A stretch of 64,000 nucleotides of DNA from Oncomelania hupensis (GCA_036898135.1 CM072525.1:18598849-18662848), one strand, 5' to 3'. Shown: positions 1 through 24,459, counted from the first letter of the stretch. Program-made: numbers and translations. The notes: generated from the letters alone by a model not told the origin.

Positions 1-411
1 CACACCGTATTGACAAAATAGGACTGAAGTAGTCAGGAAGCGTAATGCATGTTGGACGTAAAGGATCTTATTGGACTTTTGGGTGGGCAGTGATAGGAAA
101 AATACAATCTTCTTTCTTTCTCTGGCAGTGCTGTTGAGTTGTGGAATGTTGCCATAGTTACCAGTGGCATTTTGTGGTGTTGCCGCAGCTCATCACAAGT
201 AAAGGCTGCAACCCACATGTTTTCAGTGCTACTGTCCCCATACCTTGGGAGTTTTATCAGAAACTAGTTGCCATTTGTCCAAACCTTTTTTGGTATGCAC
301 TGTTGGTCAACTGACGGACTAAAGGAATGTAAATAGCAAATTGACCATTTATAACCAATTGTGGTAGTGCTTTAGAGGGGTGGGGGGGAAGAGAGAGAAA
401 GAAAGAAAGAA

Positions 412-482
<71 letters not shown>

Positions 483-2370
483 GGGGTGGGGGGTGTAAAC
501 TCGGATTGCCGTGTGTCCGTAACTAGGGTATTATCGATGAGTGGCGGTCTGCTGAGGCAGTGCTGGTTTGCGATGTAATATTACCTTTTTTGCTCTGCTT
601 CGATCAATAAATACGGGTGACGCGCCAGGTGAGGGACCTCAGATGACTTGCATTTTAAGCTACCTGCGCCTTTGTACCTGACAGATTGGAGAGGGGGAAG
701 AGAGTGTAAGAAAGAGTACGAGTATGTGTTAGTAAGCATGCGTAGGCCATATTATTTTTTTATTTTATTATTTTTTAAAAAATCTTTATGAACTAACTTG
801 ATCAATATTACTTAACTGCACTTGGCTGCATGTTAGGTGCCTATGGGTATGTGGTAGGTGGGATAGATAAGTCAGTCCCACAGGTGTGCATCTCCCCCTC
901 CCCATCTCTCCCCCCCTCTCTCTCTCTCTCTCACTGATACTATATATATATCTGCCGTAGAGATGTTGCTGCAATCTTTGGTTTTTCATAACGTGTCTGC
1001 CACCTTACATGTATAGGATAATTGAGTGATCTATGATGTTTGCACAGTGTGCCACATAGCAGCACATATCCCGGGACAATCCCGACTTAAATGAACATGC
1101 TGGATGTATGTCGGTGGGCAGTACCTTGAGCAAATTTCTTAACTAAAAAGTGAGCTATGAGGAAAAAGAATACAGTAGTACAACGATTTATTCCTACTTG
1201 GCCTACTTCTTGCTCTAGTACCACGCTATACTCCCAGTGCACCGGTAGGGAGGAACACCGATGTTAACGAACTAGTGGATACGGTTGAGATACTTTATTG
1301 TTGTCTATATCAGTTTGAGGACCCTACTCCTTTCTAGCCTGTGTCATGTTTGCACAGTAACTCTATTTTCTTTGTAGAGAGTGCCTCAAACGAATGGCAC
1401 ACTGTCACACTACTGCCGCGCACTACCGCCGCCACCTCCACCACAAGATAATTATGCAAAGCCGCACTTGTACATGCTGTCGCCCCAACCCCACCTTCCT
1501 CTGCAAATCATAACTATGTGGTTATGCCGTTAACCGTACCGGCCTGATCAAACGTATATTAATTATTATCATACTTACGCACTGCGTCAGCATAGGCACA
1601 AACACGCAAACACAGACATAACACCAGCGCACCCCACCACCTCCTCCATCACTTTCATCTCTACTCTCGATCGTCGTCATTACTCGAAACCCACCAACAA
1701 CAAACACAACAACAAAACAAAGCCCAAAAAGAGATTCGTTGCGTAGCCTACAAACGCTGAAAACCCAGAGGTTTGAGAGATAGGCTCAAGGTTATCAATT
1801 TACCTCCACCGGAAAAAACTGGTTCCTTCTCTTTCTGTGTCAATTGTTAGTGTTGGGATTGCACACCTAGTGTCGTCAAATCCATAAAGTTTCATACTCC
1901 TAGCCTGGCCCGCACAATATCTGTTTCAGGTTTCCCGGTTACAAGCTCTTTTTCGTTTTTACGGCCCTATTAAATAATTTTTTATAACGTCTACAACAGC
2001 ATCCGATATCCATAACAACATTTAACTACGTCAGCGTCAATAAGAAGCTCTAAGGTGAAAACATGTCACCATCACCACTACCACCACCCCCAACGTGCCG
2101 AGTCATCAAAAGTTGACACTAACATTCATATCTTGTTATCATCAACGAGGGTTAGAAAGAGTAAAATGTCATAGTGACCTTGGAAAATAAAAATGATATT
2201 AAAAAATTCAGACAGATCAGTGGTACAGGTCCCATAATTTTTCAGGGTCTTTGATTATTGTAAGTTAAGGAACACGGACTCCTGTATTAATTTTTGCCTA
2301 TGAGTGTAAGAATGTACGTATTTGTCACTGCACCTTAATTATGATTAAACTTTGAAAAACTCTTAACTCT
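1..2370. other. Intergenic, no gene recognised
   Basis: Contains a purine microsatellite near 388-480 and a CT run near 915-935. I see no coding exon with conserved content, and the short ORFs are composition artefacts. Confidence 0.5.
388..480. repeat. (GA)n microsatellite
   Basis: Nearly pure GA dinucleotide run, with a GAAA-rich start and a G-rich flank. Confidence 0.97.
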
Positions 2371-2772
2371 TGGGGTGGCCTCGTGGCGCAGTGGATAAGT
2401 CGCCGGTTTCCTATGCCGAAGGTCGCGGGTTCGATTCCCGCAAGGGGCGAACGTATGTGACTTAGGTACGAGACTATTGAGGTCACCGAGGGTTTTCTCC
2501 GGGCACTCCGGTTTCCTCCCTCCCTTCAATAATGGTACAGGACGCAGTCAATATAAAAATTTCAAAAATAAAAATTCGATTTTCTTTCCGTCTTCTAATA
2601 GCGATCTCCCTGCCTTTACACCACCTGTTTGAGTGATGGACGTGTGTTTGGTATGTGTGAGGGTGGATGAGACAGGTGAGCGTGTATGTTGGTATAGGTC
2701 GCCGCGCTTTGAGCCTGAATGATTTGGGGTTAGGCGCGTATAGCATCCTGTATTATTATTATTATTATTATT
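2371..2772 (+). mobile_element. tRNA-derived SINE, near full length
   Basis: The head has pol III box A (TGGCGCAGTGG, 2384-2394) and box B (GGTTCGATTCC, 2428-2438), but the acceptor ends do not pair, so it is not a functional tRNA. The body contains CTCCGGGCACTCCGG and the end is (ATT)n. The part from about 2525 to 2768 recurs in opposite orientation at 54357-54592 without the tRNA head, as expected for 5'-truncated retroposition. Confidence 0.85.
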
Positions 2773-2941
2773 AACGGAGCATACAAATATTATCGGTATT
2801 GTAATCTAATCTTACACTGTACAGGGTGTTCAAAAAGTCTTGGGCACATTTTGACATTGAATATTTCCGAAACTATTAAGGATATAAAAACGCATCTAGT
2901 AAATTCAGAAAGCTTGTAATCTCAATTTTTACATGGAATGT

Positions 2942-3040
2942 TCAAAGATGTTCAATGTGAGCACCATTGGTCACACGACACACATCAAGCCGATAGTCAA
3001 ATTCTTGCCAAACGCGTCCCAGCATTTTCTGGTTGAGTGA
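2942..3040 (-). pseudogene. Transposase C-terminus, mariner-like
   Basis: The reverse strand reads LNQKMLGRVWQEFDYRLD, then VCRVTNGAHIEHL and a stop. This matches the C-terminal signature (W-E-YRLDVCRVTNGAHIEHL) of mariner/IS630-type transposases. Only about 32 residues remain and the catalytic DDE residues are gone. Confidence 0.8.
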
Positions 3041-3146
3041 ACGCCATTAATGGGTCTGAAAAGAAATTTAAAAAATCAACACCTTTACAAAAAACGTAAT
3101 GTAATTAGCTTTAAAATGGCACAACTTTTATCTTACTACCATTCAT

Positions 3147-4092
3147 CAGGGCTTCCAATCTTCCGCCGTTCGGCGAATTTCCGCCATTTAAAAAAAATTT
3201 CAGCCGAAAAATTTTAAAGTTCCGCCGTAGAAAACTGCCGAGGTAAAAATTTCATAGGGGCTCCAAAATATCCGTAACACAGTCTCAGTTTGGTTGATCT
3301 GTAATTGGCTGGTTTCGAAGACTGGAAACGGATCATCGTTCTGTTTGCGAATAGGCAAAAATGGCGGGTCGAATTTTTGTTCAACGCGGCCAAAAGTTTG
3401 ACGATGTTTCTTGCAAAAACAAGTGGAGATGGGACTGGATGGAGGTGGAGGTAGAAGAAGAAAAATTGAGTCAACATATCCGAAAGATTCCACATGTCGG
3501 ACACGCGTTTTGCGTCTTGTGCTCGAACGAAATCAATTACTACTACTGATGGCCTAAAAGGTGCAAAACCATTTTTCATCACCATAACTGTGTATGCATT
3601 TGACCATAATTTTTTTGTAAAAGCAGAACTAGTAGGAGTAGTTTAATATTATGAACATTCTATGTAACACTAACAGAGTAGACCATGAGTGACTTGCCAG
3701 TGAGGATTGTATTCTGTATTGTATTCTGAATTCATTGTGGTTTTACTAAGTCAGCTGCACAAGAAAAATACCTTCTAATTGCAGATTTTGGTAAGTCACT
3801 TTTTGCTGAACATTCCATTTTTTTTCTTCAGTTTTTGCTTTTAAGATCTGAAGCAATTAAGAACGTTAAAATGTGGTAAATTCCATATTTGCCTTAATTA
3901 TTCTCTATTCATGTGAGACCTTACATCAAACCTTTTGTAAATCACTTATTTTCTTTCTTCTACTTCACTCTCACTACTAAAATTGTTTCTTTTATAGCAG
4001 ACAGTGTTGTGACAGTGTTTGGGGTCGTGCGCTCGTGACCTCGTCACTCGGTCATTTTCCTCCTTTTTTATCTCAGACCATTGGAAGCCCTG
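3147..4092. mobile_element. hAT-like element with 6-bp target duplication
   Basis: Starts CAGGGCTTCCAAT and ends ATTGGAAGCCCTG, a perfect 13-bp inverted repeat. It is flanked by ATTCAT at 3141-3146 and 4093-4098. It sits inside the mariner-like remnant, so it is younger. The left subterminal region (TTCCGCCG...TTTCCGCC) resembles that of the element at 30688-31718. Confidence 0.85.
3361..3549 (+). pseudogene. Possible BED-finger fragment of hAT transposase
   Basis: A 62-residue ORF inside the CAG-ended element. WRWDWMEVEVEEEKLSQHIR followed by KIPHVGHAFCVLCSNEINY looks like the aromatic patch and CxxC half of a BED-type zinc finger seen at hAT transposase N-termini. The frame stops before the His/Cys half. 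Could be chance; the element context raises the odds. Confidence 0.4.
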
Positions 4093-4104
4093 ATTCATAG
4101 TAAT

Positions 4105-4207
4105 ATAGAAATCAGAAACAAAATACACAAAAAACACCAAGAAAAATATAAAATCAAAGACTTTCGGGCTACGCCCTTCTTCAGTGATGAAAAATAAAAA
4201 ATAAACC
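4105..4207. mobile_element. Short insertion with 12-bp target duplication
   Basis: A 103-bp insert between identical copies of ATTCATAGTAAT (4093-4104 and 4208-4219). It carries GGGCTACGCCC in a CTTTCGGGC...TTCTTCAG context, reminiscent of ends of Penelope-like retroelements, whose target duplications also vary in length. The class is inferred. Confidence 0.6.
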
Positions 4208-4576
4208 ATTCATAGTAATTGAGATAGGGGACTTCAAATGTGCCCAAGACTTTTGGAACACCCTGTACATTGACAGGATGAGTTTCTGGTACGCTCCGAT
4301 ATTCAGTTTACCACAGACTTGTGGTGAATTGAAGTGATGTGTAAATGTCTGGACATACACGTTTTCAGTGGGTGGTTTACAGTTTTTATTAGCTTATACG
4401 TAGAACGAATGATGAAGTTGACGTACAGGTATGGAAATCAAACAGAAGTTAGACATTTGGCAGATTCAAAGGAGACGTTCACTTTGATGCATTCACGAGT
4501 TACGTATTAGTTTATGTACGAAGCATGAATAGGAACAGTTCATTGAATCAAATTCATTCATTCAGTATAAATTCAG

Positions 4577-4697
4577 TTGGCGCCTCGGGCGGCTTGAGTT
4601 AGATCCTGTATCGGCCAGCGCCTTGAATCGCCAAGAACGGCGAAATATGTGCGCAATACAAATACCCAATAATAATAATAATAGTAATAATAATACA

Positions 4698-4769
<72 letters not shown>

Positions 4770-4770
4770 C
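4577..4770 (-). repeat. Dispersed repeat R1 with (AAT)n tail
   Basis: Complement of the core AAGGCGCTGGCCGATACAGG (R1) followed by AAATACCC and about 90 bp of (AAT)n. The same core occurs near 5290, 6580, 13230, 44050 and 55015, with different simple-sequence tails. That is typical of LINE-mobilised short elements. Confidence 0.85.
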
Positions 4771-5284
4771 GACACTGCAAAAGCGGAAGATTTAGCTCTT
4801 TTGATGTTAGTAGCCCCCATCTAGCGGCCACCCAGGGGAAAAAAAAAGGAACTATATAGTTCGGTGTTCCCAATGTAAACTATTTCCTATGATTTTACCT
4901 GTCGTGTTCCGCCTCCATGTTGGGTAGTGGGTGGAGTTTAACGTTTCCCTGCACAAAAAAAAAGCTATTCAGCAGCCAGGGAGGGTCGCACGTGCATCAG
5001 CTGTTAGGTGTTGAAAGCGTGTCAAGGGCGAGGAGTGGTAAGGAGACGTTGAAGATGTGGGACAGTGGAGCATGCATCACCTTTGATTTAACCTGCGCTT
5101 TATCTTTTATTGTTGGGTCACCCAGAGACTAAGGCTCAAAATAGCAACTCCCCTAAAAATAAACCTACCCAAAACATGTTGCTTTTCAAACAACAAAAAA
5201 AAAAATTGTCAACAACACTATTAATAGCTTCCTCCGTATTATAGTGCGTAGGAGATGTACGTTACCTGTGTGTGGTGATGATGA

Positions 5285-5385
5285 GTTGGCGCCTCGGGCA
5301 GATTGAGTTAGATCCTTGAGTCGCCAAGAACGGCCAAATATGTGCGCTAAACAAATACCCAATAATGATGATGATGATGATGTCC
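5285..5385 (-). repeat. Dispersed repeat R1, short copy with (ATG)n tail
   Basis: Shares GGCGCCTCGGGC, GAGTTAGATCCT and CAAATACCCAATAATGATG with the copy at 4577, but has lost the central CTGTATCGGCCAGCGCC block. Confidence 0.8.
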
Positions 5386-5998
5386 ACGTCTTCCAGCTCA
5401 GGGTGTGTTCTCGGTGTATCCAGTGTGCTTCTATGTAGGCCTGGTGGGTGGGGGGGGGAGGAGGTGGATGCGTGTTTACGTACGTGAAGGGATGGGGGTA
5501 TGCAGTGGCTTGGGGAATGGTGGAATAAAACCTTGAACGTAGCAGTCTTTCCTTTCCTGTTCACCCTCTCTCCTTCGTCCTCCACCCTCCCGTTCTCCCC
5601 TCTTCATTTCCCTACCCTACTTCCGTCCCCACTTTGCTGTTCCCCACCTCTCCGCACCCCACCTCTCCTCTCCTCACCTCTCCTCACCCCACCTCTCTTC
5701 ACCCAACCGCGACATCAAGCCGCCTTACCTGAATGGCCGTTTGCGTCTGTGAGGTAATAAACTGTGTACATCTATAGGATAGGGTTCTTAATTGGTGGGA
5801 ATGACGCACTTTTTTGCCAGCGTGCGAGGTATCCGCGGTTTAAAGGTCAACATCATTGAAACATAAAACTGAGCACAAAATATCTACATAATAAAAGAAG
5901 TCACATGCCAAACAACTTTTTTCCGAAAAATACTGCCTTTTTAAAATATTTAATAAAATCTACTTCGAATAAACTTTTGCACCTTCGAAAAGCCCGCT

Positions 5999-6025
5999 CA
6001 CGTGACCACACGGCTCGTGACGTCA
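5999..6025 (+). promoter_or_regulatory. E-box and CRE-like motifs before THAP ORF
   Basis: CACGTGAC at 5999-6006 and the palindromic TGACGTCA at 6018-6025 lie 16-43 bp upstream of the ATG of the THAP fragment. Both are consensus bZIP/bHLH-type sites. Whether they drive transcription is unknown. Confidence 0.4.
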
Positions 6026-6041
6026 ACCCCTGTAGACAATA

Positions 6042-6416
6042 ATGGAGTCCGATAGTGCCCCCTCTCTATCAAAACGCAGGAAAACGAAGAGCAGTGGCCT
6101 ATATTGTGCCGTTGCGGGTTGTACAAACAAACAAGCGGATGGGTTAACATTGCATACGTTTCCAAAAAACGAAGAAGTGCGAAATAAGTGGGTGAGATTC
6201 GTGCAGGAAAAGCGTGTAAACTTCGCTCCGAAGTAAGCAATTTGCGCAAAACACTTCGCTGAAGACTGCTTCCCCCCAAGTGCCACTTTAATTAATGCGG
6301 AGCTTTGGGATGAAAACAATACAGACATTAAAGCCTGGTTCTGTTCCAACGATCCAAAGGCCGTGTGCCATTGCAACAAGCGCCTCAACAACAGCAACAG
6401 TGATTCAAGTTACTAG
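6042..6416 (+). pseudogene. THAP zinc-finger domain, interrupted by stop
   Basis: The ATG at 6042 opens a C2CH THAP finger. The first pair is CAVAGC in GLYCAVAGCTNKQADG, then LHTFPKN, W (NKWVRFV) and, after an in-frame TAA at 6234-6236, AICAKHFAEDCF supplying the C-x2-H half. The same frame continues open to TAG at 6414. One nonsense change therefore separates it from an intact finger. THAP domains bind DNA and occur in host factors and in P-element and Kolobok transposases; the TTAA-flanked surroundings favour the latter. Confidence 0.75.
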
Positions 6417-6536
6417 TACTAGTAGTAGGCCTACTAGTACTGCTTCAACTTCAACTGTGAACTACAGTCACAGTGGCTACTACACATCCATCGTCTGCTA
6501 TCAGTTTGCCGCGTGTCAGGAAAGTCAGAGGAGCTT

Positions 6537-6539
<3 letters not shown>

Positions 6540-6572
<33 letters not shown>

Positions 6573-6665
6573 TCGTTCTTATATAGCGCTTTTCCAGCTC
6601 AAGAGCTGCTCAAGGCGCTGGCCGATACAGGATCTAACTCAAGCCGCCCGAGACACCCACCCGCA
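6540..6665 (+). repeat. Dispersed repeat R1 with (ATTT)n tail
   Basis: (ATTT)n, then TATAGCGCTTTTCCAGCT and the R1 core. It is flanked by AGCTTTT on both sides (about 6533 and 6666), a likely 7-bp target duplication within the Kolobok-like element. Confidence 0.8.
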
Positions 6666-7187
6666 GCTTTTCAGAAAAGGGAACGCAAGAGGGTATGTAT
6701 TCACTGGTCTAGCTCGTATAATTATTTGTTTATTATTACAATTAGTACTCGGGGGTCGAATTCGTTTCTAACAGAAGAGAGCACTGCTGTAACACGACAG
6801 ATCGAGTGAAGAAACACTGCTTGTCTCGCTTGTAACTTCTTCGCAATCGGCCATTGTATTCAGCTGCTGACGTCACTGCGAGGGGAGATCAGCGATAGCT
6901 GCGTTTTAGATTATTACTTCCCTTACTCTTAATTACAGGTAGGAAATCCCACTTTCAGTGATCGATATCTATTAAACGGTAAAGCTTTGCTTACCGAATT
7001 TTTTGCATCTGGTATTATTTAGTAAAGTTCTTTCAGCAGAAACTTTTTGACCGAGCACTGTGGTTGACCTTTAATTTGTTTCTCTGCCCTGGAATCCCGA
7101 AAGAAGTAATGGTGAGGATGGGGTGGTGGTGATAGTGATGGTGGAGGATATGGAGATGGTGGTGGGGGGGGGGAGGGGGTGATGATG

Positions 7188-7505
7188 GTACTATCCTATC
7201 CTAGCCTTATCCCGTAACTCGAAAGTCGTTGGGGAAACCACAGATGATCGTTTAACCAGCGTACTCCCGTCTTTCTCTGTCCTCAGCAACCCGCATGGCT
7301 TTGCTCATTGTCAAGCCAAGCCAGTCCATTCGCGAATGTTGTCCTCCCGCCTCTTTTTCTGTCTCCCGCTTCTTCTGCCTCCTTGCACCGTACCTTGTAG
7401 GACGGTCTTTGCAAGGTCTGATGCACTGGTGACGTGGCCGTATCATTGGAGTTTCCGTTTCTTCAACACTGTGACCATGCCATCGTGTGTTGTCCAGTGT
7501 GTCAT
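7188..7505 (-). pseudogene. LINE 3' end (ORF2 C-terminus), GGATA tail family
   Basis: On the reverse strand this is the C-terminal end of a non-LTR retrotransposon polyprotein, with RQKKRETEKEAGGQ and RMDWLGLTMSKAMRVAEDRE, followed by a tail of GGATA-type units near 7195. It matches the copies at 7620-7855, 35733-38165 and 43735-43905. Frames are broken. Confidence 0.8.
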
Positions 7506-7619
7506 TGTATTTTCTACAGATGTAGATTATTTACCATTAGGAGAAAATAGGAGGGATTTGGAGGAGGGGAATGACATAGATATAACATAAAGTAAATTAA
7601 AATTCACAATAGCATAATT

Positions 7620-7855
7620 ATGCCACGTCACCAGAGCATCAGGCCTTGCAAAGACCATCCTGCAAGGCACAGTGCAAGGAGGCAGAAGAAGAGAGAGAGA
7701 CAGAAAAAGAGGGGGGAGGACAAATTCGAGAATGGATTTGGCTTGATTGACACTGAGCGAAGCCACGAGGTTTGCCGAGGGCACAGAAAGATGGAGTACG
7801 CTGGTTAAACGATCATCTGTGGTGCCCTAACGACATTCCAGCTATAGAATAGGAG
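7620..7855 (+). pseudogene. LINE 3' end, inverted partner of 7188-7505
   Basis: Same LINE 3' region in opposite orientation, about 115 bp from the first copy. The track reads HQSIRPCKDHPARHSARRQK, and later ERSHEVCRG. The two copies form a large imperfect inverted repeat. Confidence 0.8.
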
Positions 7856-7859
7856 AATT

Positions 7860-8488
7860 AGAAAATAAAGTATAATGAAAAACAATAGAGGATACCTTAT
7901 TTTTCACTAATAAAAAAAAATTCACCTCCCAAAAAGCTTGAATAAACTATACAGGGGTTGACCCTATACAAACGTTTTCATTTCAGCTCACACCCCGAAC
8001 GCACAGTGCGTAGTGTAGTCGAGACTCGTTTACTAGGGTGAAGTGGTGAACGTATTAAGGTGGAGTAGTGAACGAAAGGCTCGACGAGTCTGAGCCACGC
8101 AGTGTGACCACTGTTCACCATCCTACCCCTCACTTCTCACTGAGTATCCACCCTGCAGGTACACTACTCCCCAACCACCCCCTTTAACTCCAGAGTGACA
8201 GCAGTTGTGTGCCTGTGAGGCAAGTTAAACATCAGTACATGGGTTGACCCGTCTGGCTAAACCAAAACAAACTGGTTCTGGCGAGAAAATGTCAGCCTGT
8301 TCGCTCCCTATTCCTGGACAGTCTGTCTTGTTCTTATGCCAGCGAGCTCAGTTTCCTATAGACGTTATAGCTTGGATAAAGGTGATGCAGTGTTGTTCCC
8401 GACCGTCATTGCTTGGTGGACTGATGAAGGTGTGTGTTCGAACTCACAGTTGCCGCGACTTGACTTACAACTCTAGCTAGCCCTGGGA
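7860..8488 (+). other. Upstream region of TFCP2, candidate promoter or 5' UTR
   Basis: No transposon recognised here. If exon 1 is right, the transcription start probably lies in this stretch or further upstream. I see no decisive TATA or initiator. Confidence 0.3.
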
Positions 8489-20884
<12,396 letters not shown>

Positions 20885-23745
20885 CAATTAAAAAAAACAA
20901 CTAAACATTGACGGTTCCTACTCTTGCCAGCCCTGTAACATCTTGAACCCGACCTTTCCCCTTTACCTTGACCTTCACATTCACCGCACAACCATGAGCC
21001 AAGGTCACAGTCACATTTGGAACTCTGCTGTGACTTTGAGCTAAGGTAGCCTCTGTGAGAAGGTTTGGATCTTTCAAATAATCCTGCAAGTCCTCTAGTT
21101 TAAATGGCTTTGTGCGGAGGATTGAAGATTCTGCATTGACATGGGGTCAGAGTGTTGATCTTTTTGACCTTTGTTGGCAGCAGCAGTGGAAAGGGAGGGA
21201 ACGGACAATGCTGTGACAGTTTTAGGACGTGAAAAACAAACTATTTTTTCGTTGTTAATTTTATTTTTCCGACTGGCCTCTGTTTTGTTGGCATTTGACT
21301 TCAACATTTCACTCTGTAGAAACTTTCACTGTGAAATCGCTGCTGGCTTATATGTCAGGTGATCCGCAGAGGAAGGAGAGCTGGTGTGTTTCAGCAAGGG
21401 GAATAACTCAAGTGAGGAGAGCAACTCCAGAGCTTAGAATTGTGACGGCATTGTGCTTTAAGCTGTCAAGATGTGATCGTGGCCTGTGGCTGGTTTTGAA
21501 TGTGGGTAGTTGGAGCCAGTTATAAGATGTGGCAGCAATCTGATATTTTGCTGTATAAGCACAGATAGAGTGTGCGTGTGAACTTTTTGGGGGGCTGGCT
21601 GGCCTATGTTAGTTTTGTAGTGTTTAAATATTAATTTTTATTTAAAAAAATTTTTTTTTTTTTTTGCTGGCTATGTCAGTTTGTGAAAATTCTGGCTATG
21701 TCAGTTTTTGTAAAAAAAAAAAAAAGCTGATCATGGCTATAACAGCACAAAGGAGTTTATTATTGCGCAAACCATGGTCGAAGCCATGCAGGAAGGCATC
21801 AGAATTATCCAGCTGAATGATGGGAGCCTTTGTTCACTGGCTTCTTAGACTGTGAAACATATTGCTTGTAGGGTAAGGTGGATGTTCGGTGCTTGGAAAA
21901 AGAGAGAGAAACTGTGTGCCTGTGTGCTCTTTCTGTTATGATTTATGGTTAGGATAAATGACTAAGTGTACGTGTCTGAACACTAATTTACGTATGAGAT
22001 TATTAATGGATGTTGTCTAATGGTTTTTATCCCTGTGTGTATGTGCCATATGGTTATGATAGATACTGTATGTGTGTGAGTGCATTCATAAATGGCTGTA
22101 TGATTGCCGCAGATGCTATGAGAGCAAATGTTTTCTGCAAAGTGCGTCTTGGTAGCTCATGGCAGTTTACATTGTTTCATCCGTTGATGCTAAATTCCTT
22201 GTTGTGATTCTTTGAATTTGAAAACGATCCAGTGTCAGTGTCAAATTATGTAAAAACTACTGCCAAGTAAAGTAGTTTTTCTGCAAGCTGTAGAGAAAAA
22301 TGGAAGAAACATACTATGTACAAGTTGACAGTAATATAATTTGTAACGGAGAAGGAAAGAAAACGTCTTGTAAAATGTACGGTCTTTCAGCAACACTTGT
22401 TGGACATTGTATGTGTTCTGCACCTGTTTTCTGTGGAATTGATATCTATTCATTTATTGTTAACAGGAGTAAAATTACACGCTATCTTGTAACTTGCTTT
22501 CTAAGCGCTTGCAATCGTACACCGGCGAGGATAAATGTTTACAGTGTGAAGCAAAATAATGAGCTAAAACACGTTCGTGTGACAAAATCTTGGAGATTGT
22601 GAAAGGAAAATGTGAACATTTTAAGATGAGTTCATAAAGCTTTGACATTCTGAAGAGAGATTTGGAAGGTTGTACATGGGGAGAATCACATCCCAGATAT
22701 AGTATTCGGTAAGTTTGAATTATGACAAGACCATTTCCAGATGCGATAAATTTGAAATAATTTGAAAGTTTAAAATGTATATATATATACTGCTTGGAAA
22801 AAGGGGCCCTTGGTGGACGAGTGGATATAATTTTGTAATATAAAGATTTGTGTCTGATTGTTGGTTAGCCTTGGTCATAGGATATGAGACAGATTTTAGG
22901 TAGTCCTTGCACTTATGTAAGATTTTAATAACAGGAAAATTTTAAGTCATTTTACAGGAATTAGAGTATTGCTGAAAATTTGCTTCATTTAAAAAGACAT
23001 TTGTTGTAGCCTTGACAAAAAATTTCAGTAATGTTGAAAATGTGCTTTTTGGAATGCCAAACATGTTTTGAGTAGAGCCGAAGGGACTTTTGAGTATTTC
23101 AGATGGTTTTTGTATTACAGTGTCCACTTTTTTCTGGCATACTTTTAAAGGTATGCAGTACTACATGCATTTTCATTCTGTTTAAAGCTTTGTTTGAAGT
23201 TATTAGTTTAGTTGTACTTGAAGCGCAAGTCATATCATTTTAGTTCTTATAGAAAATGAAAACATCGGTGTTTTTCTTTTTCTTTTTGTTTTTAAATTTA
23301 AACAATTTTTTTTTTTCATTTACATTTTGGTCATCATTGATTTTTATTGTGAACTGTTACGTTGTGTCGTACCGAGTCAAAATGTCCCATTTGTTGTGTT
23401 CAATACGACTACACTCGTTTTCTATAATCTTTATCATATCAACAAATACTGTGTATCTTTTTGTTTTGGCCATGTGTAATACTTCAGTTCTAATTGTGTT
23501 CTTTTCGTGATTTATGTTTGGCTATGTTGTAATTATACTGTCGTGTCTTTTACATGAATTATATTGTGTTGTACTGTTAATGACTTTTGTGTAACTGAAA
23601 AAAAAATCTCAAATGTGTTTTTATTTTTTTGCCAAATTTCAAGTTTCATTCCTCAAATTTGTGTAGAGATTATTATTGTATTCACAGTAACAAATTCATG
23701 TAAAAGTTGCAGTTAACAAAATAAAATGTTTTCTCGTTTGTGTGT
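20885..23745 (+). other. TFCP2: Probable TFCP2 3' UTR with poly(A) signal
   Basis: After the stop codon I find no coding signal or recognisable transposon for about 3 kb. An AATAAA lies at 23720-23725, followed by GT-rich sequence (GTTTGTGTGT...), a good cleavage context. Another AATAAA at 24459 is an alternative. The UTR end is inferred. Confidence 0.5.
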
Positions 23746-24459
23746 TAATGAGCATGTGTACATGATTTGTACGTGCGTTTTTTTTTAAATGTGTGTTTTT
23801 GTCAGTGCGTTTGTGTGAATTCATGCCAGTGCTTTGTCTCGAGCTGCTCATAAACCAGAGAATAATTCCATATTGTCATGAAGTAAAGCATAAGGATTGC
23901 TGACCAATTTGAGATTGCTAGTCTTTGTGACGCCTTTCAGTTCCCATCGTTTCGATTTCGCTGAGAGATGAAGTGGCAGGTATGTTATGGGTTAAAAACT
24001 CGGAAAGGCATAGTGTAAGCAAAATGCACACTATTTTATGAGATAAATGAAGCACGTAGGACATGTAAGATACAAAAAATTGTACAACTTTGATGTTTAG
24101 GGAGGTTTTATGTAGGCCTTATCACTTTTGTGTTGAATGTGCGAAGAAAACTTGAACTGTTTTGGAGAAAGTTACATGGAACTTTTTTTTTCTTCACGTG
24201 ACTAATACCATCGGAGACGAAGTGCTTTCTACCATGTGCTAAAATATGGAATGATTATAAATGATTTCAAAATTATTAAAGCCTATTGTGAAATTTTGAT
24301 AATTTGGACCTGAATGAATTATAAAATCGATTGTATTTAAAATTTAATCAGCCACATCTAAGGTGTAAATACTTTTAACATGATCTGAAAGTTGAATGGT
24401 TGTGTTTGAAGTTTCTGTACACAAGTCTGTCGCCCTTTTGACGTGATGTGATAAACAAA

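Larger units (their letters stand above)
2822..4265 (-). mobile_element. Mariner-like element remnant split by nested insertions
   Basis: Termini are inverted: CAGGGTGTTCAAAAAGTCTT at the left and the complement of CAGGGTGTTCCAAAAGTCTT at the right, each flanked by TA. This is the target choice of the IS630/Tc1/mariner group. Without the inserts at 3147-4092 and 4105-4207 the element is only about 0.4 kb, so it was an internally deleted copy before they arrived. Confidence 0.85.
5844..7070 (+). mobile_element. Kolobok-like DNA transposon, degraded
   Basis: Begins AGGTCAAC and ends GTTGACCT, with TTAA on both outer sides (5840-5843 and 7071-7074). It carries a THAP-domain ORF fragment. A TTAA target combined with a THAP-bearing transposase is the signature of the Kolobok superfamily; piggyBac shares TTAA but lacks THAP. 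At 1227 bp it is far too short to be autonomous. A copy of repeat R1 is nested at 6540-6665. Confidence 0.7.

Noticed and set aside
2371..2455. Possible tRNA gene
   Set aside because: Box A and B are good but the acceptor stem does not pair and the sequence continues as a SINE.
4150..4185. Hammerhead ribozyme core of a Penelope-like element
   Set aside because: CTGAAGA and GAAA flank a small stem on the minus strand, but the stem start and cleavage site do not fit the consensus well enough.
4562..4873. Open frames of poly-Leu, poly-Ile and poly-Asn
   Set aside because: They translate the (AAT)n tail of a dispersed repeat.
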